Source of the DNA: Acidimicrobiales bacterium
Lineage (GTDB): Bacteria; Actinomycetota; Acidimicrobiia; Acidimicrobiales; JAUJNH01
Assembly: GCA_030448245.1 (NCBI GenBank)
Contig: JAUJNH010000014.1
Coordinates: 1-43,142 of the forward strand
Direction of reading: 5' to 3'
DNA: 43,142 nucleotides
Under the pieces are notes generated by a model. The model was not told the DNA's origin and searched no databases. It saw only the letters and a list, made by a program, of their open reading frames with translations. Shown here in pieces: positions 8,428-15,088 of this stretch (positions are counted from its first letter, which is position 1; the number at the start of each line of letters is the position of its first letter). The position numbers and the translations under genes are program-made.

Positions 8428-10136
8428 GGCAGCTCCACCCGGACGCGGGTCCCGCCACCTGGCGGGCTGTCGACCTCGAGACAGCCGTTGAGGGCGGCCA
8501 CCCGGTCGGCCAGCCCCTCGAGGCCGGAGCCGGATCGGACGTCGGCTCCCCCGACGCCGTCGTCTCCGACCTCCACCTGCAGCCGGTCGCCCTCGCGATC
8601 GACCCGCACGGTCACCGCCGAGGCCTGGGCGTGCTTCGCCACGTTGGCCAGGGCCTCGGAGACCACGTAGTAGGCGGCGACCTCGACCGGCACGGGCAGC
8701 CGCCCCTCGGCGCTGACGGACAGCTCGACCGGCGCCGGAGAGCGCTCGGCCAGCGACTCCAGCGCCGGGCCGAGACCGGCCTCGGCCAGCAGAGCCGGGT
8801 GGAGCCCCTGCGCGAGGTCACGCAGCTCCTCCAGGGCCAGCCGGGCCTCGTCGGAAGCCTGTTGCAACAGGTCGGCGACGGCGGGATCAGGAGCACCTTC
8901 GAGCCGGGCTCGGGCCATCCCGACTGCCAGCGTCAGCGCCACCAGGCGCTGCTGGGCGCCGTCGTGGAGGTCCCGCTCCACCTGGCGCCGGGCGCTGTCG
9001 GCGGCGGCGACGATGCGCCTCCGCGAGGCCCGCACCTCCTCGAGGCGGACGAGCACCTCGGCGTGCAGGCGCTCGTTCTCCATGGCCAGACCTGCCGCCG
9101 CGGCCACCGCGTCGACGAGGCCCGGATCGTCCCGAAGGGCCGAGTCGTAGAGGAGGGCACCGACGTGCCGGCCGCCTCGCTCGATCAGGGCCACCGACCG
9201 GCCCGCTCCGGGGGCTGCGAGCTCGACGGGTGCACCGCCGGCGGTGACGTACCGGGCGCTGGACGGGATCCAGTACGCCAGCTCGAGGCTCGGATCGCCC
9301 AGGGCACGGGCGAGCCCCTCCTGCAGGCCCTGGGCTGGTGCCGCCTCACCCAGCTCGACCACCAGCTGGCCGACGCCGGCCCGAGCCAGGTGCGACCGCA
9401 CGAGCCCGCCGAGGAAGACCAGCGGTGCCAGCCCGATCAGGGCCAGGGCCACCACGGCCCACCCCTCGCCGAGACCGGTCGGCAGGCCCAGCTCGGCCAG
9501 GATGCCGGCGATGTAGGCGAGACCAAAGGCGAAGGCGCCCGGCACCACCGGCAGCAGGACCCGGCGAGCCACGGGGCTGGCCTCCTGCCAGCGCCGGGCC
9601 AGCACCACGACCACGCCCACCGCGGCGACCAGCACCGCCACGAGGAGACTTGAGTACCAGAGCCTCCCCACGCCGCTGGCGACGTCAAGGCCGAGCGGCC
9701 TGGTCGAGCAGTCCGAGCAGCTCGCGGGGCCGACCACCGGCACGCTGAGCAGGGCCAGGAGGTAGGGGGCGGCCACCAGGAAGCGCTCGAGGGGCGACGA
9801 GGGCCGCCGGGCCGGGAAGACGAGCGCGAGGTGGCCGAGCGGGGCGAGGCCGAGCGGGAAGAGGGCGAGACCGGCCGTGAACAGGAGGCGGTCCTCGAAC
9901 GTGGTCAACGCCACCGACAGCAGCCAGGCCAGCCCGGTCAGCGCCAGAAGCCGGCCGCTGGCGCTGGAGGGCCGCCGCGCCGAGGCCGCCACGCCGGCGC
10001 CGACGAACAGGAGGCCGACCACCAGCAGCGGGATCCCTTCGGCCAGCGGCAGGTCGCGACGCACGGCCCGCACCACTGTGAGGGCCACACACGACACCGC
10101 GGCGGCGGCTGCGGCCGCCTCGGCCCGCCTGCTCAT
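8418..10136 (-). CDS. Two-component sensor histidine kinase with multi-pass N-terminal domain
   Basis: Counted from the ATG at 10136 the protein has 572 residues. The first 280 or so contain about eight or nine membrane segments (for example GIPLLVVGLLFVGAGVAA and LVALALIGLAPLVFLGGLV). A short GAF-like or linker region follows, then a HisKA_3 dimerisation domain with the phosphoacceptor His391 in RDLHDGAQQRLVAL, and a HATPase_c domain with DDGVGG and GSGLEGLADRVAAL ATP-binding boxes. This is the NarX/DesK-like kinase type that pairs with LuxR-type regulators, here the gene directly downstream. The open frame extends to 10238, but the ATG at 10136 with a nearby GAGG is preferred because the additional 34 residues have no family character. 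The signal sensed is unknown, probably something in or at the membrane. Confidence 0.92.
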   Translation of the reverse strand: MSRRAEAAAAAAAVSCVALTVVRAVRRDLPLAEGIPLLVVGLLFVGAGVAASARRPSSASGRLLALTGLAWLLSVALTTFEDRLLFTAGLALFPLGLAPLGHLALVFPARRPSSPLERFLVAAPYLLALLSVPVVGPASCSDCSTRPLGLDVASGVGRLWYSSLLVAVLVAAVGVVVVLARRWQEASPVARRVLLPVVPGAFAFGLAYIAGILAELGLPTGLGEGWAVVALALIGLAPLVFLGGLVRSHLARAGVGQLVVELGEAAPAQGLQEGLARALGDPSLELAYWIPSSARYVTAGGAPVELAAPGAGRSVALIERGGRHVGALLYDSALRDDPGLVDAVAAAAGLAMENERLHAEVLVRLEEVRASRRRIVAAADSARRQVERDLHDGAQQRLVALTLAVGMARARLEGAPDPAVADLLQQASDEARLALEELRDLAQGLHPALLAEAGLGPALESLAERSPAPVELSVSAEGRLPVPVEVAAYYVVSEALANVAKHAQASAVTVRVDREGDRLQVEVGDDGVGGADVRSGSGLEGLADRVAALNGCLEVDSPPGGGTRVRVELPCG

Positions 10137-10227
10137 GACCTCGGATGACCCTCCGCCGTCAGCACGGCCCGCCGCATGCCCGATGGTCGCACCGCCTGCC
10201 ACCTGCGGGCCACTGCCCCGCAGCAAT

Positions 10228-10243
10228 TCAGGGTTCACCCTGA
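10228..10243. promoter_or_regulatory. Perfect inverted repeat between divergent genes
   Basis: TCAGGGT and ACCCTGA form perfect 7-bp arms around a 2-bp centre. It lies in the 170-bp space between the sensor kinase gene (start 10136, minus strand) and a membrane protein gene (start 10307, plus strand). Size and place suit an operator for a dimeric regulator, possibly the response regulator encoded alongside; that link is inference. Confidence 0.4.
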
Positions 10244-10306
10244 TGCCGGCGATCCGGGCCGTCCGTACCGTCAGAGCAGGCGGTTCGACGAGACGAGGAG
10301 ACGTTC

Positions 10307-10915
10307 ATGACGATGACGGAAAGCCACCCCAGGGCCTCGGCGATGCCAGCCCGATCTCACGGGCCGATCGGCATGTCGCCGCCCCCTCCCCGTTGGGCCC
10401 GCCGCGCCGCAGCCCTGGCCGTCCTCACCACGCTCCCGTCCGGCCTGTGGCGCGTCGTGATGGCCCTCGGGGTGCCGCTGGGGGTCAGCGACGAGGTGAG
10501 GCGGTCGGAGTACGGCCACCCCGGATGGGGGACGGCGTACGTGTTCGGCCTGACCATCCTGCTCGTAGGCCTGTCACTGCTCACCCTCGGACTCGTGCAG
10601 CGGTGGGGGGAGGTGGTGCCTCGATGGATCCCGTTCATCGGCGGGAAGGACGTGCCACGGCTGGCGGCGGTGATCCCGGCCGGTGCCGGCGCGGTGGCGC
10701 TGACGCTGCTGTGGCTGGGCACCTTCGCCAGCCTCGGCCAGATCGTCGACTACTACGGCCTGAAAGGAGCCGCTCTCGGCTTCATGCTCGTCTGCTATTC
10801 GCCAATCCTCCTCTGGGGCCCCCTCCTCGGAGCGGTGACCATCTCGTACGCCCGGCGTCGGGCGGGAGCGCCACGGCCCGACCGGGTCGGCCGCCCGACC
10901 GCCTCGGCCGAGTGA
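10307..10915 (+). CDS. Four-segment membrane protein of unknown function
   Basis: The 202-residue product has a proline-rich cytoplasmic N-terminus of about 30 residues, then about four hydrophobic segments (RAAALAVLTTLPSGLWRVVM, YVFGLTILLVGLSLLTLG, VPRLAAVIPAGAGAVALTLL, LGFMLVCYSPILLWGPLLGA) and a basic tail. It resembles widely found actinobacterial hypothetical membrane proteins, but I cannot name a domain. The ATG at 10307 is supported by GAGGAGA about seven bases upstream. It is divergent from the two-component system across a space that contains a perfect inverted repeat, so it may be a target of that system. Confidence 0.75.
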   Translation: MTMTESHPRASAMPARSHGPIGMSPPPPRWARRAAALAVLTTLPSGLWRVVMALGVPLGVSDEVRRSEYGHPGWGTAYVFGLTILLVGLSLLTLGLVQRWGEVVPRWIPFIGGKDVPRLAAVIPAGAGAVALTLLWLGTFASLGQIVDYYGLKGAALGFMLVCYSPILLWGPLLGAVTISYARRRAGAPRPDRVGRPTASAE

Positions 10916-10966
10916 GCTGACAGTTGTTAGCGTCCCGGGCATGGGCGCGGCCTTCGGGAGCGGTGG

Positions 10967-12601
10967 GTGACCGACGCCAAGCGGATCGTCGACATCAAGG
11001 GCGGCCACGTCCTCGAACACGGCGTCCCCTTGTCCCGGTCGAGGCTGTGGGAGATCCAGCGGTCGTTCTACGCACGGCAGGGGCTGCGGGCCTGGGGCGA
11101 CGGCCACGTCCCCTCGGGCATCACCTCGAACCCGGTCATCGCGTCCGGCTACGCCGAGGTCATCCTCGCCTTCCTGCGTGACTGCGACGCGGCCGGCCAT
11201 CTCGACCGCAGCCGGCCGGTGCACGTGCTCGAGCTGGGCTCGGGATCGGGGCGCCTGGCCTTCAACTTGGTGCGCCGCCTGCGCGAGCTGCTGGCCGCCA
11301 CGACCCTGCGCGACCAGCCGGTGACCCTGGTGCTCTCCGACTTCGACCGGGCCAAGCTCGAGCCGCTCGCCACCCATCCCCGCCTGCAGGCCGACCTCGA
11401 CGCCGGCTGGCTCGACTTCGCCGTCGTCGACGCCGCCGACCCGGGCGAGGTCCGCACGTGGCGGCGGAAGCAGCTGGTGGCCGACGCCCCGCTCGTGGTG
11501 GTCGCGAACTACGTCTTCGACAGCCTGCCGGCCGACCTCTACGCCATTCGGGGCGGGACGGCTCACGAGGTGGGGCTCACGCTCGCCGCCGACACCGCCG
11601 CCCTCGAGCCCGACGACCCGGATGCCCTCAGCCGCCTGCGCCTCAGCTGGGACGAGGCCGAGGACCCGGCGCCGCCTCTCGGCCCGCCCGAGCTCGACTC
11701 GGTGCTGACCCGCTACGCCGAGGTGCTGGACACCACGATGGTGATCCTGCCCACGGCGGCGATCGCCTGCCTCGACCGGCTGGCCACCGCCGCCCGGGCG
11801 CCGACGCTCGCGCTGGTCAGCGACAAGGGCTGGGCCCACCTGCGTGACCTGGCCGGGCTCGGGCCGCCGGACATCACGCCCCACGGCGGAGGGTTCTCGA
11901 TGATGGTGAACTTCGACGCCCTCGCCCGGGTCGTGCGGGCCCGCGGGGGAACCGTCCTGCTGCCACCCCACCAGCCCCAGCAGCTGGTGGTGGGAGCGTT
12001 CGTGCTGGGCGGGCTCGACGCCACCGAGACCGCCCGCCGCTACACCGACCTGCTGGCCGAAGGCGGGCCCGACGACCTCCAGTCGGTCCACGCCGGCACC
12101 TGGCCACCGAAGGAGCTCACCCTCCAGCAGGCGCTGAGCATGCTCCGCACCAACCGCTGGGACACCCGGATCTTCCTCGAGCTGTTCCCCACGCTGCTCG
12201 AGCTGGCCGCCGACGCCAGCCCCCGAGCCCAGACCGACCTGGCCCTCGCCGTCGATCGGGTGTGGGACTGGTGGTTCCCCATCGGTGAGGCCGCCGACAT
12301 CGAGCTGTACCTGGGCACGCTGCTCTCGTGCATCGGCCGCCACCGGGAGGCCCTGGCGATGTTCGCGGCGTCGCAGGAGCGGCGAGGGGCCACCGCCGAG
12401 GTCCTCTACGCCGCGGCCCGGGCCAGGTACGCCCTGCGCGATCTGGACGAGGCCCTGAAGGAGGTGCGGGCGGCGCTGGACCTCAGCCCGGCCTTCGAGG
12501 CCGCGCGCGAGCTGGCCATCGACCTGGAGGCCGAGCTGGGCCGCGACACCGGCGGCGCCCACGAGGCGCGACCGGGCGGCCACCGGGCCTCGCCGCCGTG
12601 A
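10967..12601 (+). CDS. MidA-like SAM-dependent methyltransferase with C-terminal TPR region
   Basis: The 544-residue protein starts at a GTG with GGAG just upstream. Residues about 45-330 resemble the MidA/NDUFAF7 (DUF185) methyltransferase group: SNPVIASGYAEVILAFL corresponds to the conserved family entry helix, and VHVLELGSGSGRLAFNLVRR is the SAM-binding motif I. LVVVANYVFDSLPADLY matches the NE/NY-x-hD-x-hP segment of that group. The last 130 or so residues (ADIELYLGTLLSCIGRHREA, ARARYALRDLDEALKEVRAA) form two or three TPR-like helix pairs. The known eukaryotic relative methylates an arginine of a complex I subunit; a protein substrate here is inference. Its TGA overlaps the GTG of the next gene (GTGA), so the pair is translationally coupled. 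Confidence 0.75.
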   Translation: MTDAKRIVDIKGGHVLEHGVPLSRSRLWEIQRSFYARQGLRAWGDGHVPSGITSNPVIASGYAEVILAFLRDCDAAGHLDRSRPVHVLELGSGSGRLAFNLVRRLRELLAATTLRDQPVTLVLSDFDRAKLEPLATHPRLQADLDAGWLDFAVVDAADPGEVRTWRRKQLVADAPLVVVANYVFDSLPADLYAIRGGTAHEVGLTLAADTAALEPDDPDALSRLRLSWDEAEDPAPPLGPPELDSVLTRYAEVLDTTMVILPTAAIACLDRLATAARAPTLALVSDKGWAHLRDLAGLGPPDITPHGGGFSMMVNFDALARVVRARGGTVLLPPHQPQQLVVGAFVLGGLDATETARRYTDLLAEGGPDDLQSVHAGTWPPKELTLQQALSMLRTNRWDTRIFLELFPTLLELAADASPRAQTDLALAVDRVWDWWFPIGEAADIELYLGTLLSCIGRHREALAMFAASQERRGATAEVLYAAARARYALRDLDEALKEVRAALDLSPAFEAARELAIDLEAELGRDTGGAHEARPGGHRASPP

Positions 12602-13074
12602 CCACCGGCATCGCCACGCCGCTCCTCGACGGGCTCGTGGCGTTCCTGCGCGACGACGGCTGGCCGGTGCACCTCTCGGCCTCGACGGTGCCCACGGTCG
12701 AGACCCGCTGCGCCAGCGCCACGGCCGAGTGGACCTGCACGGGCCGCACGTTCGAGCCGCAGGGTCAGGTCGTCTTCGACTCGATGGTGCCCGTCGAGGT
12801 GCCCGAGGCCATGGCGCCGGCCGTCGCCCTCCTCCTGACCTGCGTCAACTGGGGGCTGAACACGGGCTCGTTCGCCCTCGACACGGCCACTGGTGCCGTC
12901 AGGCTGCGCACGTCCATGGTGGTGTCGGGCGAGACGCCGCTGCTGGTTCCGGCGGCGGCCAAGGCCCTGGTCTACGCCAACGTGCTGATCGTCGACCGCT
13001 GCCTCGAGCCGCTGCGGGAGGCAGCCGCCGGGCGGATGCCGATCGAGCAGGCGCTCGAGCTGATGGATCTCTAG
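12598..13074 (+). CDS. YbjN-domain / secretion-chaperone-like protein
   Basis: The GTG at 12598 overlaps the stop of the methyltransferase gene by the GTGA arrangement, which fixes the start. The 158-residue product reads TPLLDGLVAFLRDDGWPV at its N-terminus, then QVVFDSMVPVEVPEAMAPAV, NWGLNTGSFALDTATGAVRL and a final helical LEPLREAAAGRMPIEQALEL. This alpha/beta pattern, with a charged G-x-F-x-L-D-x-x-x-G-x-V strand pair, fits the YbjN family, which shares the fold of type III secretion chaperones and acts in protein-protein contacts. It most likely works with the MidA-like partner, for example by presenting or stabilising a substrate; that is inference. Confidence 0.7.
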   Translation: MTTGIATPLLDGLVAFLRDDGWPVHLSASTVPTVETRCASATAEWTCTGRTFEPQGQVVFDSMVPVEVPEAMAPAVALLLTCVNWGLNTGSFALDTATGAVRLRTSMVVSGETPLLVPAAAKALVYANVLIVDRCLEPLREAAAGRMPIEQALELMDL

Positions 13075-13206
13075 CCGGGGCTTCTGCGCCGCTCGGCGGA
13101 AGCTTCTTCGGAGACGACAAAGCGGCCGGTGAGCCGTGCGCGGGCACCCGCAGACTGGCGGTCTGTTGGTCCCGTGCCGGTCCCACCGGCCACTGAGCTG
13201 GACGGA

Positions 13207-13386
13207 TCAGCTGTTGGAGCCGCAGCTGCAGTCCGGGCCGCAGCCGGACGAGTCGCCGGACCCGCAGTTGCAGGTGCTGGTCGCGGCCGTGGCCTCGGCG
13301 GCGGTGTCGGCGGGAGCCGCACACCCGCAGGTGCAGGTGTTGGTCTGCGCGCGGGTCGCGTCGTTGGTGGTGTCGGTGTTCGTCAA
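13207..13386 (-). CDS. Metallothionein-like cysteine-rich small protein
   Basis: This 59-residue gene starts with TTG at 13386, overlapping the TGA of the upstream merR gene (TTGA). The start is supported by a full Shine-Dalgarno, GGAGGTGA, ending about seven bases before it. The protein opens with a Thr/Asn-rich segment (MTNTDTTNDATRAQTNT) and contains eight cysteines in three groups: CTCGC (18-22), CNC (39-41) and CGPDCSC (49-55). There are no aromatic or bulky hydrophobic residues. This is the composition of a metallothionein, which binds several soft metal ions such as Zn, Cd or Cu through Cys clusters. It matches no named bacterial family that I can recall (SmtA and MymT differ in layout). 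Coupling to a MerR gene with a cysteine-rich tail strongly suggests metal-inducible metal binding. Confidence 0.75.
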   Translation of the reverse strand: MTNTDTTNDATRAQTNTCTCGCAAPADTAAEATAATSTCNCGSGDSSGCGPDCSCGSNS

Positions 13387-13982
13387 GGGATCTTCACCTC
13401 CTCTCCCGTGGAGGTCTTGAGAAGGACGGTGGTGCCGGCGCTGCCGTTGCCGTCAGAGGCGCAGCAGCCGCAGGCGCAGGCCTGGGTCGCATCCACCTCG
13501 TCGAGCCGGGCGCCGCAGCCACAGACCGAGTTCTCGATGAGCGCCAGCTCGGCGTCGAGGTCGACGCTGGCCGCGGCGGGAAGCTCGGGGATGCATCCGC
13601 ACGACTGGGAGGGCGCCGGGTCCTGCCCGAGGCTGGTGTAGACGTGGGTCAGCTGGGCCGCGAAGGCCTCGGCCTCGGTGGCCCGCGTGTGGGCTTCCTG
13701 GATCTTGTGGGCCACGAGGTGGCGCAGCCTGGTCCGGGTGTCCTGGCAGCTTCCCTGGTGCCAGGCGTCGAGCAGGGACCGGATCTCGTCGAGGCTGAGG
13801 TCGAGGGCCTTGGCCCGCAGGATGAAGCGCAGCCGCTCCTCGTCGTCGCTGTTGAACAGGCGGTACCCGCTCGGTGACCGCTCGGCCTCGCCGAGCAGGC
13901 CGAGGCTCTCGTAGTACCGGAGGGTCGCGGTGCTCAGGCCGTGGCGGGCGCTGAGCTCACCGATCCGCAGTCGATCGTCCAC
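13383..13982 (-). CDS. MerR-family metal-responsive regulator with cysteine-rich tail
   Basis: The 199-residue protein begins with a MerR winged helix (RIGELSARHGLSTATLRYYE, then GYRLFNSDDEERLRFI). A dimerisation helix follows, preceded by Cys79 (WHQGSCQ), the place where metal-sensing MerR proteins such as ZntR carry a ligand cysteine. After residue 120 comes an unusual extension with eight more cysteines: CGC (128-130), CGC (154-156) and CACGCC (169-174). The GTG start at 13982 sits eight bases after the -10 hexamer of its promoter, so the mRNA is probably leaderless. The next gene is the metallothionein-like protein, coupled by a TTGA overlap. The tail may itself buffer metal or set the sensing threshold. 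The metal is unknown. Confidence 0.88.
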   Translation of the reverse strand: MDDRLRIGELSARHGLSTATLRYYESLGLLGEAERSPSGYRLFNSDDEERLRFILRAKALDLSLDEIRSLLDAWHQGSCQDTRTRLRHLVAHKIQEAHTRATEAEAFAAQLTHVYTSLGQDPAPSQSCGCIPELPAAASVDLDAELALIENSVCGCGARLDEVDATQACACGCCASDGNGSAGTTVLLKTSTGEEVKIP

Positions 13983-13990
13983 GGAGCCAA

Positions 13991-14021
13991 CGATAAGCGT
14001 TGCAGCCAGCTACAAGGTCAA
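13991..14021 (-). promoter_or_regulatory. MerR-type promoter with 19-bp spacer and internal operator
   Basis: On the minus strand TTGACC (14016-14021) and TTATCG (13991-13996) are separated by 19 bp, longer than the usual 17 and characteristic of promoters that MerR proteins activate by untwisting DNA. The spacer contains the imperfect dyad TTGTAGC-TG-GCTGCAA (6 of 7 pairs). The -10 lies only eight bases from the GTG of merR, which implies leaderless transcription. This predicts that the regulator controls its own operon, including the metallothionein-like gene. Confidence 0.7.
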
Positions 14022-14044
14022 GGGGAACTTGTACATTCTTTCCC

Positions 14045-14158
14045 GTGGGGAAGATCCACGTGCCCGCCGGTCTGTGCTGTACCCCCCTGACCGGGGCTCC
14101 ACTCGACCCCGAGGCAGCCGAGGATCTGGCCCGTGTGCTGTCGGCCCTCGGCGGCTGA
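14045..14158 (+). CDS. 37-residue peptide resembling the N-terminus of an ArsR metal sensor
   Basis: A GTG at 14045 opens MGKIHVPAGLCCTPLTGAPL followed by DPEAAEDLARVLSALGG and a TGA. ArsR-family arsenic/antimony sensors commonly start with the same pattern: a CC-x-PL-x-x-x-PL segment, then an amphipathic helix with A-E-x-L-A-x-x-hKALADP before the winged helix. Here the reading stops exactly where DPxRL would begin, and no other frame continues it. It is divergent from the merR-metallothionein operon, sharing a 62-bp upstream region. It could be the stump of a deleted arsR gene, or a functional micropeptide able to bind metal or pair with an ArsR helix. No ribosome binding site is clear. Confidence 0.4.
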   Translation: MGKIHVPAGLCCTPLTGAPLDPEAAEDLARVLSALGG

Positions 14159-14182
14159 GACCTGGCTCGGCCGGCCCCGAAC

Positions 14183-14542
14183 GTGCTGCTCGTCGACGCC
14201 GCCAACGTCGTCGGCTCTCGCCCCGACGGCTGGTGGCGGGACCGGGCCGGGGCGGCGGCCAGACTCGTCGACCAGGTTCGGGCCGCGTGCAGAGCCGGCC
14301 GGCTATCCGTACCGGTCGTCCTGGTGCTCGAAGGCGCAGCCCGCAGCGGGGTCGAGGAGGGGGCGGCCGACGGGGTCGAGATCGTCCATGCGCCGGGAGG
14401 GGGCGACGACACCATCGCCTCGATCGCCGCGTCGGTCGGCGACCCGGTGGTGCTGGTGTCGGCCGACCGAGGCCTGGCCGCCCGCTGCCAGGCCGTCGGG
14501 GCGGCGGTCGTCAGGCCGCGGTGGCTGCTCGACCGGCTCTGA
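14183..14542 (+). CDS. NYN/PIN-like small nuclease-fold protein
   Basis: The 119-residue product reads MLLVDAANVVGSRPDGWW at its start, GVEIVHAPGGGDDTIASIAA in the middle and VVLVSADRGLAARCQAVGAA, then a WLLDRL end. An Asp in the first strand, a GDD in the middle and SADRG on a later strand are the acidic positions of the NYN/PIN ribonuclease fold. Homologues in actinobacteria are usually left as hypothetical proteins. Whether it cuts RNA is not known. The GTG start falls immediately before the first beta strand; no better start lies upstream. It follows the 37-residue peptide gene by 24 bases on the same strand. Confidence 0.6.
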   Translation: MLLVDAANVVGSRPDGWWRDRAGAAARLVDQVRAACRAGRLSVPVVLVLEGAARSGVEEGAADGVEIVHAPGGGDDTIASIAASVGDPVVLVSADRGLAARCQAVGAAVVRPRWLLDRL

Positions 14543-14730
14543 CCGGCGGGCTTCCCGTGAGGTGGCGCCTGCCACCGGGCCGGGATCGGTGGTCGACCTC
14601 GACCCGCCTCCGGCCCGGCTCGCACGCCTCCTCGTGGCGCTTCCCGAGGCCGAGGAGGCCGGCGGCTCCCGGCCGCCGGCTGCGGATCGCGATCGGCATG
14701 GGAGGCCGGCGCAACGGGTAGGGCCGGGGC

Positions 14731-15075
14731 ATGGCAGAACAAGAAGGTCCCGTCGACGGCGCAGAGACCACAGACGCGACACCCGGGACCGACGCGGCGG
14801 CCGAGGCCAGCGAGCCCTCCCCTGACCAGACCGTCTCCGGCGACCAGGAGGACGGCGGCGACGGGCACGACGGGGAAAGGGACGACGAGGGCGACGCCAC
14901 GGAGGTCGAAGGCGGCCTCGACGTCGAGGCCGAGAGGGGCCGCCTGGACAAGGTCGAGAAGCAGATCGAGGAGGGCCGGCGGGCCCTGGCCGACGTCGAG
15001 GCGGACACCGAGCCCGAGCCCGACGGCCAACCGATCGCCGAGGGTGAGGGCGCGGCCAACGCTCCGCCGGGCTGA
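14731..15075 (+). CDS. Small acidic hypothetical protein
   Basis: The 114-residue product is strongly acidic and poor in hydrophobic residues. The first 60 residues are a low-complexity Asp/Glu/Gly/Thr stretch. A more ordered segment, VEAERGRLDKVEKQIEEGRR followed by ALADVEADTE, looks like an amphipathic or coiled-coil helix. I do not recognise a function; similar short acidic proteins with an RLDKVEKQIEEGR-like helix occur in actinobacteria. The 188 bases before it (14543-14730) contain only an arginine-rich open frame that I do not trust. Confidence 0.65.
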   Translation: MAEQEGPVDGAETTDATPGTDAAAEASEPSPDQTVSGDQEDGGDGHDGERDDEGDATEVEGGLDVEAERGRLDKVEKQIEEGRRALADVEADTEPEPDGQPIAEGEGAANAPPG

Positions 15076-15088
15076 CGCTGCTGCAGGC

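Noticed and set aside
10574..12583. A 669-residue minus-strand open frame opposite the MidA-like gene
   Set aside because: No family motifs and typical antisense composition; the plus strand has SAM-binding and TPR motifs.
14566..14721. Short arginine-rich plus-strand frame before the acidic protein gene
   Set aside because: No start context, no family marks, and composition as expected from non-coding GC-rich DNA.
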